DNA of 13,685 nucleotides from an uncultured Oscillospiraceae bacterium (lineage in GTDB: Bacteria > Bacillota > Clostridia > Oscillospirales > Oscillospiraceae). A program made the position numbers and the translations under genes. Position 1 is the first letter of the stretch. Every line of letters starts with the position of its first letter. Shown here one piece after another: positions 8,504 to 13,685 of this stretch. Where the stretch lies: NCBI GenBank assembly GCA_934670025.1, contig CAKUOS010000053.1:1-13685 (forward strand), read 5' to 3'. A model generated the notes under the pieces. The model saw only the letters and a list, made by a program, of their open reading frames with translations. It did not search any database and was not told the origin of the DNA.

Positions 8504-8581
8504 AAAAAAGCCTCCTATTTTATAATGGGAGGAGGTTTGTATGATATACTTCCAAACAAAAGAAACTGCGGTACAATTTCA
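8504..8581 (-). promoter_or_regulatory. Expression platform of the folT riboswitch
   Basis: Directly after the aptamer, GAAATTG-TACCG-CAGTTTC (8580-8562) forms a weak hairpin followed by TTTTGTTT. Near the gene, CCTCCT (8535-8530) can pair with the ribosome binding site AGGAGG (8516-8511), and six T residues follow after one C. The second hairpin could hide the ribosome binding site or act as a terminator. Which one operates is not decidable by reading. Confidence 0.6.
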
Positions 8582-8582
8582 G

Positions 8583-8688
8583 TTTGCTGTAGCGGATGCG
8601 AAATGGCACCGCGGAAAAACTCCTTCGCCCGGCGGCAACCTCCCATCCGCTCGGTACTTGACGCGCCATTTCTACTCATGCAACGGTC
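8583..8688 (-). ncRNA. Tetrahydrofolate (THF) riboswitch aptamer
   Basis: Reading the minus strand, the leader contains the conserved folT-motif blocks in order: GAGTAG, AAATGGC (P2 5' strand), GCGTCAAGT, GCGGATGGGAG, GGGCGAAG, CGCGGT, GCCATTT (P2 3' strand, perfect complement of the first) and GCATCCGCTAC. These match the known THF riboswitch consensus blocks GAGUAG, GCGUUAAGU, CGCGGU and GCAUCCGCU, and it lies upstream of folT as in other Clostridia. P1 can form between TTGC..TG and CA.GCAA at the ends. Binding of THF is expected to lower folT-folC expression. Confidence 0.92.
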
Positions 8689-8756
8689 GGGTACGCATCT
8701 GTTGTTAAATTGACAGGCTCACATCTTCCTGCCCTTATTCTGGCTCCTTCCTGCCT

Positions 8757-8785
8757 ATTGTATTGCCTGTATCTGAAAAATGCAA
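8757..8785 (-). promoter_or_regulatory. folT-folC promoter
   Basis: On the minus strand TTGCAT (8785-8780) and TACAAT (8762-8757) are separated by 17 nt. Transcription would begin near 8750, about 60 nt before the THF aptamer. The -35 is imperfect but the spacing and -10 are good. Confidence 0.6.
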
Positions 8786-8840
8786 TAGAGAATCCGTTAT
8801 TTTTTACTGATTTCCGAAAAAAGAATGTGGATATCCTGTC

Positions 8841-8868
8841 TTGACAAGCGGAAAAAAATGCGTATAAT
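8841..8868 (+). promoter_or_regulatory. Consensus promoter of the TetR/ABC operon
   Basis: TTGACA (8841-8846) and TATAAT (8863-8868), both perfect, are separated by 16 nt. The start is expected near 8875, leaving a leader of about 55 nt. TGTC-TT-GACA (8837-8846) overlaps the -35 and may be part of a TetR operator, which is weak evidence only. No other feature is seen between this promoter and the divergent folT promoter. Confidence 0.88.
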
Positions 8869-8929
8869 AAAATGACCGATGCAGAACCGACGATTTGCAT
8901 CATGGCTTTTGGGAATGAGGAGGATCCTT

Positions 8930-9502
8930 ATGCCGCCGAAACCGAAATTTGAACGAGACGAGATCATACAGGCCGCGCTGACGCTCGTCAGCAGGCAGGG
9001 GCCCGAGGCGCTGACCACGCGCGCGCTGAGCGTCGAGCTCGGCAGCTCGGCAAGGCCGATCTTTACGGTCTTCCGCAATATGGAGGAGCTTCAGCAGGAG
9101 GTGCGCACCGCCGCGATGGCGCGCTATGCGTCCTACGAAGACAGGGCCGCGCAGTACCAGCCGGTCTTCCGCCGCGCCGGGATGCAGATGGTGCTCTTCG
9201 CCAGCGAAGAGCCGAAGCTCTATCAGCTGCTGTTCATGCAGGAAAACCGCGGCGCGGTGGGCTTTGCGGATCTTTACAAGGGACTCGGCAGCGGCGCGGA
9301 CTACTGCATCCGCGCCATCGAGTCGGACTACGGCCTGCCGGAGCAGGACGCGCGGCGGCTGTTTGAGATGGTCTGGGTGTACACCTTCGGCGTCGGCGCG
9401 CTGATCGCCACGGGCGCGTGCCGCTTCTCCGAGGAGGAGCTTGCGCAGATGCTGACCGCGGACTTTACCGCCGCCATGATGCTCATCAAGTCGGGAAGGT
9501 AA
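8930..9502 (+). CDS. TetR/AcrR-family transcriptional regulator
   Basis: A 190-residue DNA-binding regulator. The N-terminal TetR helix-turn-helix covers about residues 10-58, with ALTTRALSVELGSSARPIFTVFRNMEEL as its core in two overlapping pieces (helix-turn-helix near 28-51). The remainder is an all-helical ligand/dimer domain with no recognised ligand motif. I start at the ATG at 8930, which has GAGGAGG just upstream; an in-frame ATG at 8879 lies only a few nt after the predicted transcription start and lacks a ribosome binding site. It is first in an operon with an ABC exporter (ATPase 31 nt downstream), so it probably represses its own operon and responds to a compound the transporter handles. 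The inducer is unknown. Confidence 0.93.
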   Translation: MPPKPKFERDEIIQAALTLVSRQGPEALTTRALSVELGSSARPIFTVFRNMEELQQEVRTAAMARYASYEDRAAQYQPVFRRAGMQMVLFASEEPKLYQLLFMQENRGAVGFADLYKGLGSGADYCIRAIESDYGLPEQDARRLFEMVWVYTFGVGALIATGACRFSEEELAQMLTADFTAAMMLIKSGR

Positions 9503-9533
9503 TTACAGATAAGGAGAAACACAGGAGGAAACC

Positions 9534-10247
9534 ATGCTTACCATTGAACATTTAACGAAGATCTACGGCGAAAAGAAGGCCGTGGACGATCTTTCGCTGC
9601 ATATCGCCCCCGGCGAGGTCTACGGCTTTATCGGCCACAACGGCGCGGGCAAGACCACGACGCTCAAATCCGTTGCGGGCATTTTGCAGTTTGATGCGGG
9701 TGAGATCACCATCGGCGGAAAGTCCGTCAAAAAGGATCCCATCGCCTGCAAGAAGCTGCTGGCCTACATCCCGGATAACCCGGATCTGTATGAATTCATG
9801 ACGGGCGTGCAGTATCTGAACTTCATCGCCGACATCTTCGGCGTCGGCGCCGAAGACCGCAAGGCGCGCATCGGGCAGTACGCGGGCCTGTTTGAGCTGA
9901 CCGGCGATCTGGCGCAGCCCATCGCGGCCTACAGCCACGGCATGAAGCAGAAGCTGGCCATCATCGCGGCCTGGCTGCACGACCCGGCGCTCATCATCAT
10001 GGACGAGCCGTTCGTCGGCCTCGATCCGAAGGCCGCGCACATTCTCAAGGGCATGATGCGCGGGGTCTGCGACCGCGGCGGCGCGATCTTCTTCTCGACG
10101 CACGTGCTCGAGGTCGCGGAAAAGCTCTGCGACAAGATCGCCATCATCAAATCCGGCCGCCTCATCCGCTCCGGTACGATGGAGGAGGTCAAGGGCGACG
10201 ATTCTCTGGAGGACGTGTTCCTCGAACTGGAGGATACGTCATGCTGA
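9534..10247 (+). CDS. ABC transporter ATP-binding protein (ABC-2 type)
   Basis: A 237-residue nucleotide-binding domain that would power the permease encoded next. Walker A GHNGAGKTT is at residues 34-42, the signature loop is YSHGM (133-137), Walker B LIIMDEP at 153-159 and the switch histidine is H190 in STHVLE. The Q-loop region reads YIPDNPDLYE, with Asp where Gln is usual; this is seen in some exporter ATPases of this group. The ATG at 9534 has AGGAGG upstream. Its last codons overlap the permease start (ATGCTGA, 7 nt), so the two are translationally coupled. Substrate is not inferable; drug, peptide or lipid export are all possible. Confidence 0.95.
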   Translation: MLTIEHLTKIYGEKKAVDDLSLHIAPGEVYGFIGHNGAGKTTTLKSVAGILQFDAGEITIGGKSVKKDPIACKKLLAYIPDNPDLYEFMTGVQYLNFIADIFGVGAEDRKARIGQYAGLFELTGDLAQPIAAYSHGMKQKLAIIAAWLHDPALIIMDEPFVGLDPKAAHILKGMMRGVCDRGGAIFFSTHVLEVAEKLCDKIAIIKSGRLIRSGTMEEVKGDDSLEDVFLELEDTSC

Positions 10248-11833
10248 AGCTCCTTGTCCGCAAGCAGCTGATGGAGATCTTCCGGTCGTATTTTTACGAC
10301 AGCAAGAAGAATAAAAAACGCTCCAAGGCTGCCGTTATCGGTTATCTTGTGATGTTCGCCGTCCTGATGGTCGGCCTCATCGGCGGAATGTTCGTCGTGT
10401 TTTCCAATATGCTCTGCGCGCCGCTCATGCAGCTGGGGCTCGGATGGCTGTATTTTGCGCTCATGGGCCTGATTGCGATCATGCTCGGCGCGTTCGGCAG
10501 CGTGTTCAATACATATGCCGGCCTGTATCTGGCCAGGGACAACGATCTGCTGCTGTCCATGCCCATCCCGGTGTCCACGGTCATGGCCTCGCGCCTGATG
10601 AGCGTGTATCTGATGGGCCTCATGTACTCCGCGGTCGTGATCGTCCCGGCGGTCATCGTCTACTGGGTCACAGCGCGGCCGACGGCCGCCGCTGTCATCG
10701 GCTCTGTTCTGCTGGTGCTGCTCATCTCGGTCATCGTGCTGCTGCTTTCCTGCCTGCTTGGCTGCGTCGTGGCAAAGATCAGTCTGAAGCTCAAGCACCG
10801 CAGCATCGTGACGGTTTTGCTGTCGCTGGTGTTCCTCGGTGTGTATTTCTTCATCTGCTTCCAGAGCCAGACGGTCATTCAGAATTTCCTGCTGAATGCC
10901 GCCGGTTACGGAGAAAAGATCCGCGGCGCGGCCTACGGCGTGTATCTGTTCGGCCGCGTGGGCGAAGGCGACTGGCTGGCCGTCGCGGTCGTGACGGCTG
11001 TCGTGGCAATTGCGTCGGCATTGACGTGGCTGCTGCTCTCGCACAGCTTCCTCGGCATCGCAACGGCCTCGGCCAAAACGGAAAAGCGCGTCTACCGCAG
11101 CGAAACGATCAAAACAAGCTCCGTTTCCGCGGCGCTGCTGCGCAAGGAGTTTGCGCGCTTCACGTCCAGCCCCAATTATATGCTCAACTGCGGCCTTGGC
11201 GGCGTGTTCCTGCTGGCGGCGGCGGTGATCGTGCTCGTCAAGGGCGCGTTTATCCGCGACCTGATGGCGGAGGTCCTCAGTCCGCCGTTTGCGCTCGTGC
11301 TGTTTGCGGCGGCCATCTGCATGATGGCAAGCGTCGTCGACGCCGTCGCGCCGTCCGTCTCGCTCGAGGGCAAGAACCTCTGGGTGCTGCAATCGCTGCC
11401 GCTCGATCCGTGGCTGCCGCTGCGCGCAAAGCTGCGGATGCAGCTGCTGCTTGCCGGAATCCCCACGGCGCTGTGCGCCGTCTGCGCGGCGATCGCGCTG
11501 CGGACCGGTCTGCCTGCGGGCGCGCTGCTGCTGTTTGTTTCGCTGAGCTTTGTGTGTTTCTCCGCGCATCTGGGCCTGACGCTCGATCTCAAGCACCCGA
11601 ATCTCGTCTGGACGAACGAGCTTGGCCCCATCAAGCAGAGTATGCCCGTGGCCGTCATGATGTTCGGCGGCTGGGTGTATGCGGCGGCGCTGGGTGTGGG
11701 CGGCTACGCGCTGCGCAATGCGCTGCCCGCCGAGGCGTATCTGGCCATCGCCGGCACGGTGACGGCAATCGCGGCTGCGCTGCTGCGCCGCTGGCTCCGC
11801 ACGAAGGGCGCGGAGACTTTCCGCACGCTGTAA
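10241..11833 (+). CDS. ABC-2-type exporter permease
   Basis: A 530-residue membrane protein, partner of the preceding ATPase. Hydrophobic segments occur at about residues 30-55, 66-90, 115-143, 149-180, 188-208, 246-268, 315-335, 348-368, 402-422, 426-446, 468-490 and 498-516, around twelve in total. Two related cytoplasmic-side motifs, LLLSMPIPVSTVMASRLM (near 103-120) and NLWVLQSLPLDPW (379-391), recur in each half and are typical of this putative ABC exporter family; they suggest an internally duplicated permease. The start overlaps the ATPase stop, and the TraX-family gene follows after 10 nt. No substrate-binding protein is encoded nearby, which fits an exporter. Confidence 0.92.
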   Translation: MLKLLVRKQLMEIFRSYFYDSKKNKKRSKAAVIGYLVMFAVLMVGLIGGMFVVFSNMLCAPLMQLGLGWLYFALMGLIAIMLGAFGSVFNTYAGLYLARDNDLLLSMPIPVSTVMASRLMSVYLMGLMYSAVVIVPAVIVYWVTARPTAAAVIGSVLLVLLISVIVLLLSCLLGCVVAKISLKLKHRSIVTVLLSLVFLGVYFFICFQSQTVIQNFLLNAAGYGEKIRGAAYGVYLFGRVGEGDWLAVAVVTAVVAIASALTWLLLSHSFLGIATASAKTEKRVYRSETIKTSSVSAALLRKEFARFTSSPNYMLNCGLGGVFLLAAAVIVLVKGAFIRDLMAEVLSPPFALVLFAAAICMMASVVDAVAPSVSLEGKNLWVLQSLPLDPWLPLRAKLRMQLLLAGIPTALCAVCAAIALRTGLPAGALLLFVSLSFVCFSAHLGLTLDLKHPNLVWTNELGPIKQSMPVAVMMFGGWVYAAALGVGGYALRNALPAEAYLAIAGTVTAIAAALLRRWLRTKGAETFRTL

Positions 11834-11843
11834 GGAGGCTGTC

Positions 11844-12587
11844 ATGCAGAAAACGCGCACGCTGGACGCCAACGCGCTCAAGCTCATCGCCATCGCGGCC
11901 ATGACGGTCGATCATGTCGCGTGGATGCTGTTCCCGGGCTACGCGCGCGAGGCGCTGCCGCTCGTGATGCACATCATCGGGCGGCTGACCTGCCCGATCA
12001 TGTGCTATTTCATCGCCGAGGGCTATCATCACACGCGAAACTTGAAAAACTATATGCTGCGGCTGCTGCTGCTTGCGATCGTGTCGCACTTTGCGTATAT
12101 CTACGCCTCGCACGACTATGTGGACGCGCGCTCGTTCATCCCGTTTTACAATGGGAACGTGCTCAACCAGACCAGCGTCGCGTGGTCGCTGCTCGGCGGT
12201 CTCGTGATGCTGCGCATCGGAGACTGGGAGCGTCCCGGCTGGCAGAAGGCGCTGGCCGTGCTGGCCGTGTGCCTGCTGACGTTCCCGGCCGACTGGAGCT
12301 GCATCGCGGCCTTGTGCATCCTGTCCATCGGCTCGAACCGCGGAGAACCCAAAAAGCAGCTCGCGTGGAGCGTGTTCTATGTGAGCCTCTATGCGCTGGT
12401 CTATTGTCTGTCGCTGGACGTGGTGTACGGGCTTTTGCAGCTGTGCGTGGTGCTGTCCGTGCCGCTGCTGGCGCTTTATAACGGCAAACGCGGCAAAAAC
12501 GAGCGCCTGAACCGCGTCATGAAGCCGCTGTTTTACGCCTATTATCCGCTGCATCTGTTCATCATCGGCCTCATCGAGCATCTGTAA
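11844..12587 (+). CDS. TraX-family membrane protein
   Basis: A 247-residue polytopic membrane protein of the TraX family. F-plasmid TraX acetylates pilin, but chromosomal members in Firmicutes have no settled role. Family features are the N-terminal LKLIAIAAMTVDHVAWMLF (12-30), the GRLTCPIMCYFIAEGYHHTRN segment in two parts (about 46-66), and the C-terminal FYAYYPLHLFIIGLI (230-244). About seven or eight hydrophobic segments are visible. The ATG at 11844 has GGAGG upstream, 10 nt after the permease stop, so it is the last gene of the tetR-ABC operon and is closed by a terminator. Acyl transfer to a cell-surface target is possible by relation to acyltransferase-like membrane proteins, but this is inference. 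Confidence 0.9.
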   Translation: MQKTRTLDANALKLIAIAAMTVDHVAWMLFPGYAREALPLVMHIIGRLTCPIMCYFIAEGYHHTRNLKNYMLRLLLLAIVSHFAYIYASHDYVDARSFIPFYNGNVLNQTSVAWSLLGGLVMLRIGDWERPGWQKALAVLAVCLLTFPADWSCIAALCILSIGSNRGEPKKQLAWSVFYVSLYALVYCLSLDVVYGLLQLCVVLSVPLLALYNGKRGKNERLNRVMKPLFYAYYPLHLFIIGLIEHL

Positions 12588-12592
12588 AATGG

Positions 12593-12630
12593 AAAAACAG
12601 ACCGTAAGACATGCTTACGGTCTGTTTTTT
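12593..12630. terminator. Intrinsic terminator after the TraX-family gene
   Basis: AAAAACAGACCGTAAG (12593-12608) and CTTACGGTCTGTTTTT (12614-12629) form a long perfect stem with a 5-nt loop, ending in a T-run on the plus strand. The A-run on the other side would also give minus-strand termination. Confidence 0.92.
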
Positions 12631-12639
12631 GCAAAAACC

Positions 12640-12860
12640 GCCCAGAAATGGGCAGGTCCGATGCGCGCCCGACCTCTCCGTCTCGGCTTCGCCGAGCCAC
12701 CTCCCCTTCACAAGGGGAGGCTTTGGACTGCGCAAATCCCTTGGCTCCCCTTCGCAAGGGGCCGATTCCCCCTGTCAGGGGGAAATGTCCCGCAGGGACA
12801 AAGGGGGGGTAGGGATGCTGGCGCGAAGCGCCTGAGAGGTCGAACCGGCGGAGCCGCCGG
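12640..12860. repeat. Array of short palindromes bounded by 9-bp inverted repeats
   Basis: Eight small hairpins lie head to tail: GCCCA/TGGGC (12640-12653), CTCGGC/GCCGAG (12682-12696), CCTCCCCTT/AAGGGGAGG (12700-12720), CCCCTT/AAGGGG (12747-12761), TTCCCCCT/AGGGGGAA (12766-12784), TGTCCC/GGGACA (12786-12800), GGCGC/GCGCC (12820-12832) and CCGGCGG/CCGCCGG (12845-12860). Most loops are 3 nt. CGACCTCTC (12670-12678) and GAGAGGTCG (12834-12842) are a perfect inverted pair that may mark the ends of a 173-bp miniature mobile element. Such GC-rich palindromic elements occur in intergenic gaps of gut Oscillospirales, as I recall. No gene is seen here. Confidence 0.8.
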
Positions 12861-12893
12861 TCCCGACGAAAGCCGTTTCAGCAAAAAGCGCAT

Positions 12894-12930
12894 AAAAAGG
12901 CCCCGGCTGCTTGCAGCCGGGGCCTTTTTT
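12894..12930. terminator. Bidirectional terminator downstream of acsB
   Basis: AAAAAGGCCCCGGCTG (12894-12909) and CAGCCGGGGCCTTTTT (12914-12929) form a 16-bp stem with a CTTG loop, with A-run and T-run on both sides. It lies 7 nt past the acsB stop codon, so acsB is the last gene of its transcript. Confidence 0.92.
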
Positions 12931-12936
12931 GAAGCA

Positions 12937-13685
12937 TTACATATCGAACGGTTCCATGTTGAGAACGGGGTGGCCGACCTCGGTGAGGTACGCCATCAGT
13001 TCTTCCGGATCGCCATTCGGGCAGTTGGTCTCGTCAGCGACCATGTCAGCGAAGTTGTCGATGCCATAGAGTTCCTTGGCAGTCTCGTTGAGCTTATCGC
13101 GGATCTGATCCTTCAGTTCCTTCGGCAGCCAGACCAGACGGGCCACACCGCCTTCGGCCTTCAGGAACTTATGGGAAGCGATGTAGTGCTTGCCATGGCC
13201 CATGAAGCCCGGGGTCTGCACGCCGCCGCCGGTCATGGCAGCCATCTCGGAGAAGGTCATGCCCAGCGGGGTGATGCCGGCGTATTCACGGCAGGTGATG
13301 ACAACGCCCATGGAGACGGGCTCGATGCCGCAGATGCACTCGAAGCAGCCGCAGGAGGTCATCGGATCCTCGAGCAGGGAGTACAGCGTGACGTGCTCCA
13401 GCGCGCCGTGGGAGTACTGCGCAACAGCCTCATCGACGTCTTCGTACCGGCCGGTACGCTCGTCGGTGCAGCGTTCCTTGGTGACGACCTGGCACGGACC
13501 CTGCGGGTCGAGCTCGTTGGTCGCCTTGGCGTCCAGCCACGAAACGGCGCCGCAGAGGCCCAGACGTTCCGGGGTGACGATGCAGACGTGGCTCGGGGAG
13601 AACGCCTGGCACATGATGCAGGAATAGAAGACAGGCACGGATTCGTCGGTCATGGACTTCAGACGCTCGTCGCGCTTGTCGAAGA
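12937..13685 (-). CDS. acsB: Acetyl-CoA synthase, C-terminal part (AcsB, partial)
   Basis: The nickel-iron-sulfur enzyme that joins CO, a methyl group from the corrinoid protein and CoA into acetyl-CoA; cytoplasmic, part of the CODH/ACS complex. About 249 residues are visible; the frame is open to the window edge, so the Met at 13653 is internal and the first two thirds are outside. All A-cluster cysteines are present with the spacing of the Moorella enzyme: C-x2-C-x8-C-x9-C (CIMCQAFSPSHVC...GLC) for the cubane, and the CGC pair of CGCFEC (67 residues after the last one) for the distal nickel. TPLGMTFSEMAAMTGGGVQT and TPGFMGHGKHYIASHKF are also diagnostic. A terminator follows the stop, separating it from the acsD-cooC group about 11.5 kb away. 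Confidence 0.98.
   Translation of the reverse strand, partial: FDKRDERLKSMTDESVPVFYSCIMCQAFSPSHVCIVTPERLGLCGAVSWLDAKATNELDPQGPCQVVTKERCTDERTGRYEDVDEAVAQYSHGALEHVTLYSLLEDPMTSCGCFECICGIEPVSMGVVITCREYAGITPLGMTFSEMAAMTGGGVQTPGFMGHGKHYIASHKFLKAEGGVARLVWLPKELKDQIRDKLNETAKELYGIDNFADMVADETNCPNGDPEELMAYLTEVGHPVLNMEPFDM

Noticed and set aside
8879..8929. Upstream start for the TetR-family gene
   Set aside because: It would begin about 4 nt from the predicted transcription start without a ribosome binding site; the ATG at 8930 has GAGGAGG.
9929..11902. A long minus-strand open frame (657 residues) opposite the ABC genes
   Set aside because: It runs antisense to two clearly coding genes, is low-complexity (Arg/His/Gln/Ala rich) and has no family motifs; it is a by-product of GC-rich codon use.
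12640..12860. CRISPR-like array suspected from repeated hairpins
   Set aside because: The palindromes differ from one another in sequence and spacing; there is no constant repeat with unique spacers and no cas gene.

Overview
The window reads as chromosome from a GC-rich, Gram-positive anaerobe of the class Clostridia, possibly a gut Oscillospirales member. Evidence: Wood-Ljungdahl (acetyl-CoA pathway) genes at both ends, AGGAGG-type ribosome binding sites, a perfect CIRCE operator before clpB, a tetrahydrofolate riboswitch before folT, and consensus sigma-A promoters. The class-level call is firm; the family-level call is inference from style only.

Layout. 1-593 (minus): 5' part of acsD, the corrinoid iron-sulfur protein small subunit, preceded by cooC (629-1399), the ATPase that loads nickel into CODH/ACS. 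Both appear to be transcribed from a promoter near 1508-1536 that overlaps a palindrome. 1613-2434 (minus): a three-gene operon of small proteins, namely a Cys/His-rich metal-binding protein, a CooT-like nickel protein and an unknown 75-residue protein. Divergent from it (2620-3018, plus) lies a CsoR/RcnR-family metal sensor with its own His-rich N-terminal tail. Together these look like a nickel-sensing and nickel-delivery module for CODH/ACS. 3019-3331: one copy of a dispersed hairpin repeat, then a strong terminator. 3332-5932 (minus): clpB with a CIRCE-controlled promoter. 5933-6612: clpB promoter, a possible small RNA ending in an orphan terminator, and an inverted second copy of the repeat. 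6613-8503 (minus): folT-folC operon for folate uptake and polyglutamylation, with a THF riboswitch in its leader.

8930-12587 (plus): TetR regulator, ABC ATPase, ABC permease and a TraX-family membrane protein, probably one operon closed by a terminator. 12588-12936: an array of short palindromes bounded by 9-bp inverted repeats, then a bidirectional terminator. 12937-13685 (minus): the C-terminal part of acsB, acetyl-CoA synthase, with all A-cluster cysteines.

Functionally, the window links three inputs of the acetyl-CoA pathway: the enzymes (AcsB, AcsD), their nickel (CooC, CooT-like, His-rich protein, metal sensor) and the folate carrier of the methyl branch (FolT, FolC). The CODH/ACS genes are split by about 11.5 kb that also contains stress and transport genes. 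The least described parts are the small-protein nickel operon with its His-tailed sensor, the 75-residue protein, the covarying repeat and the candidate small RNA.
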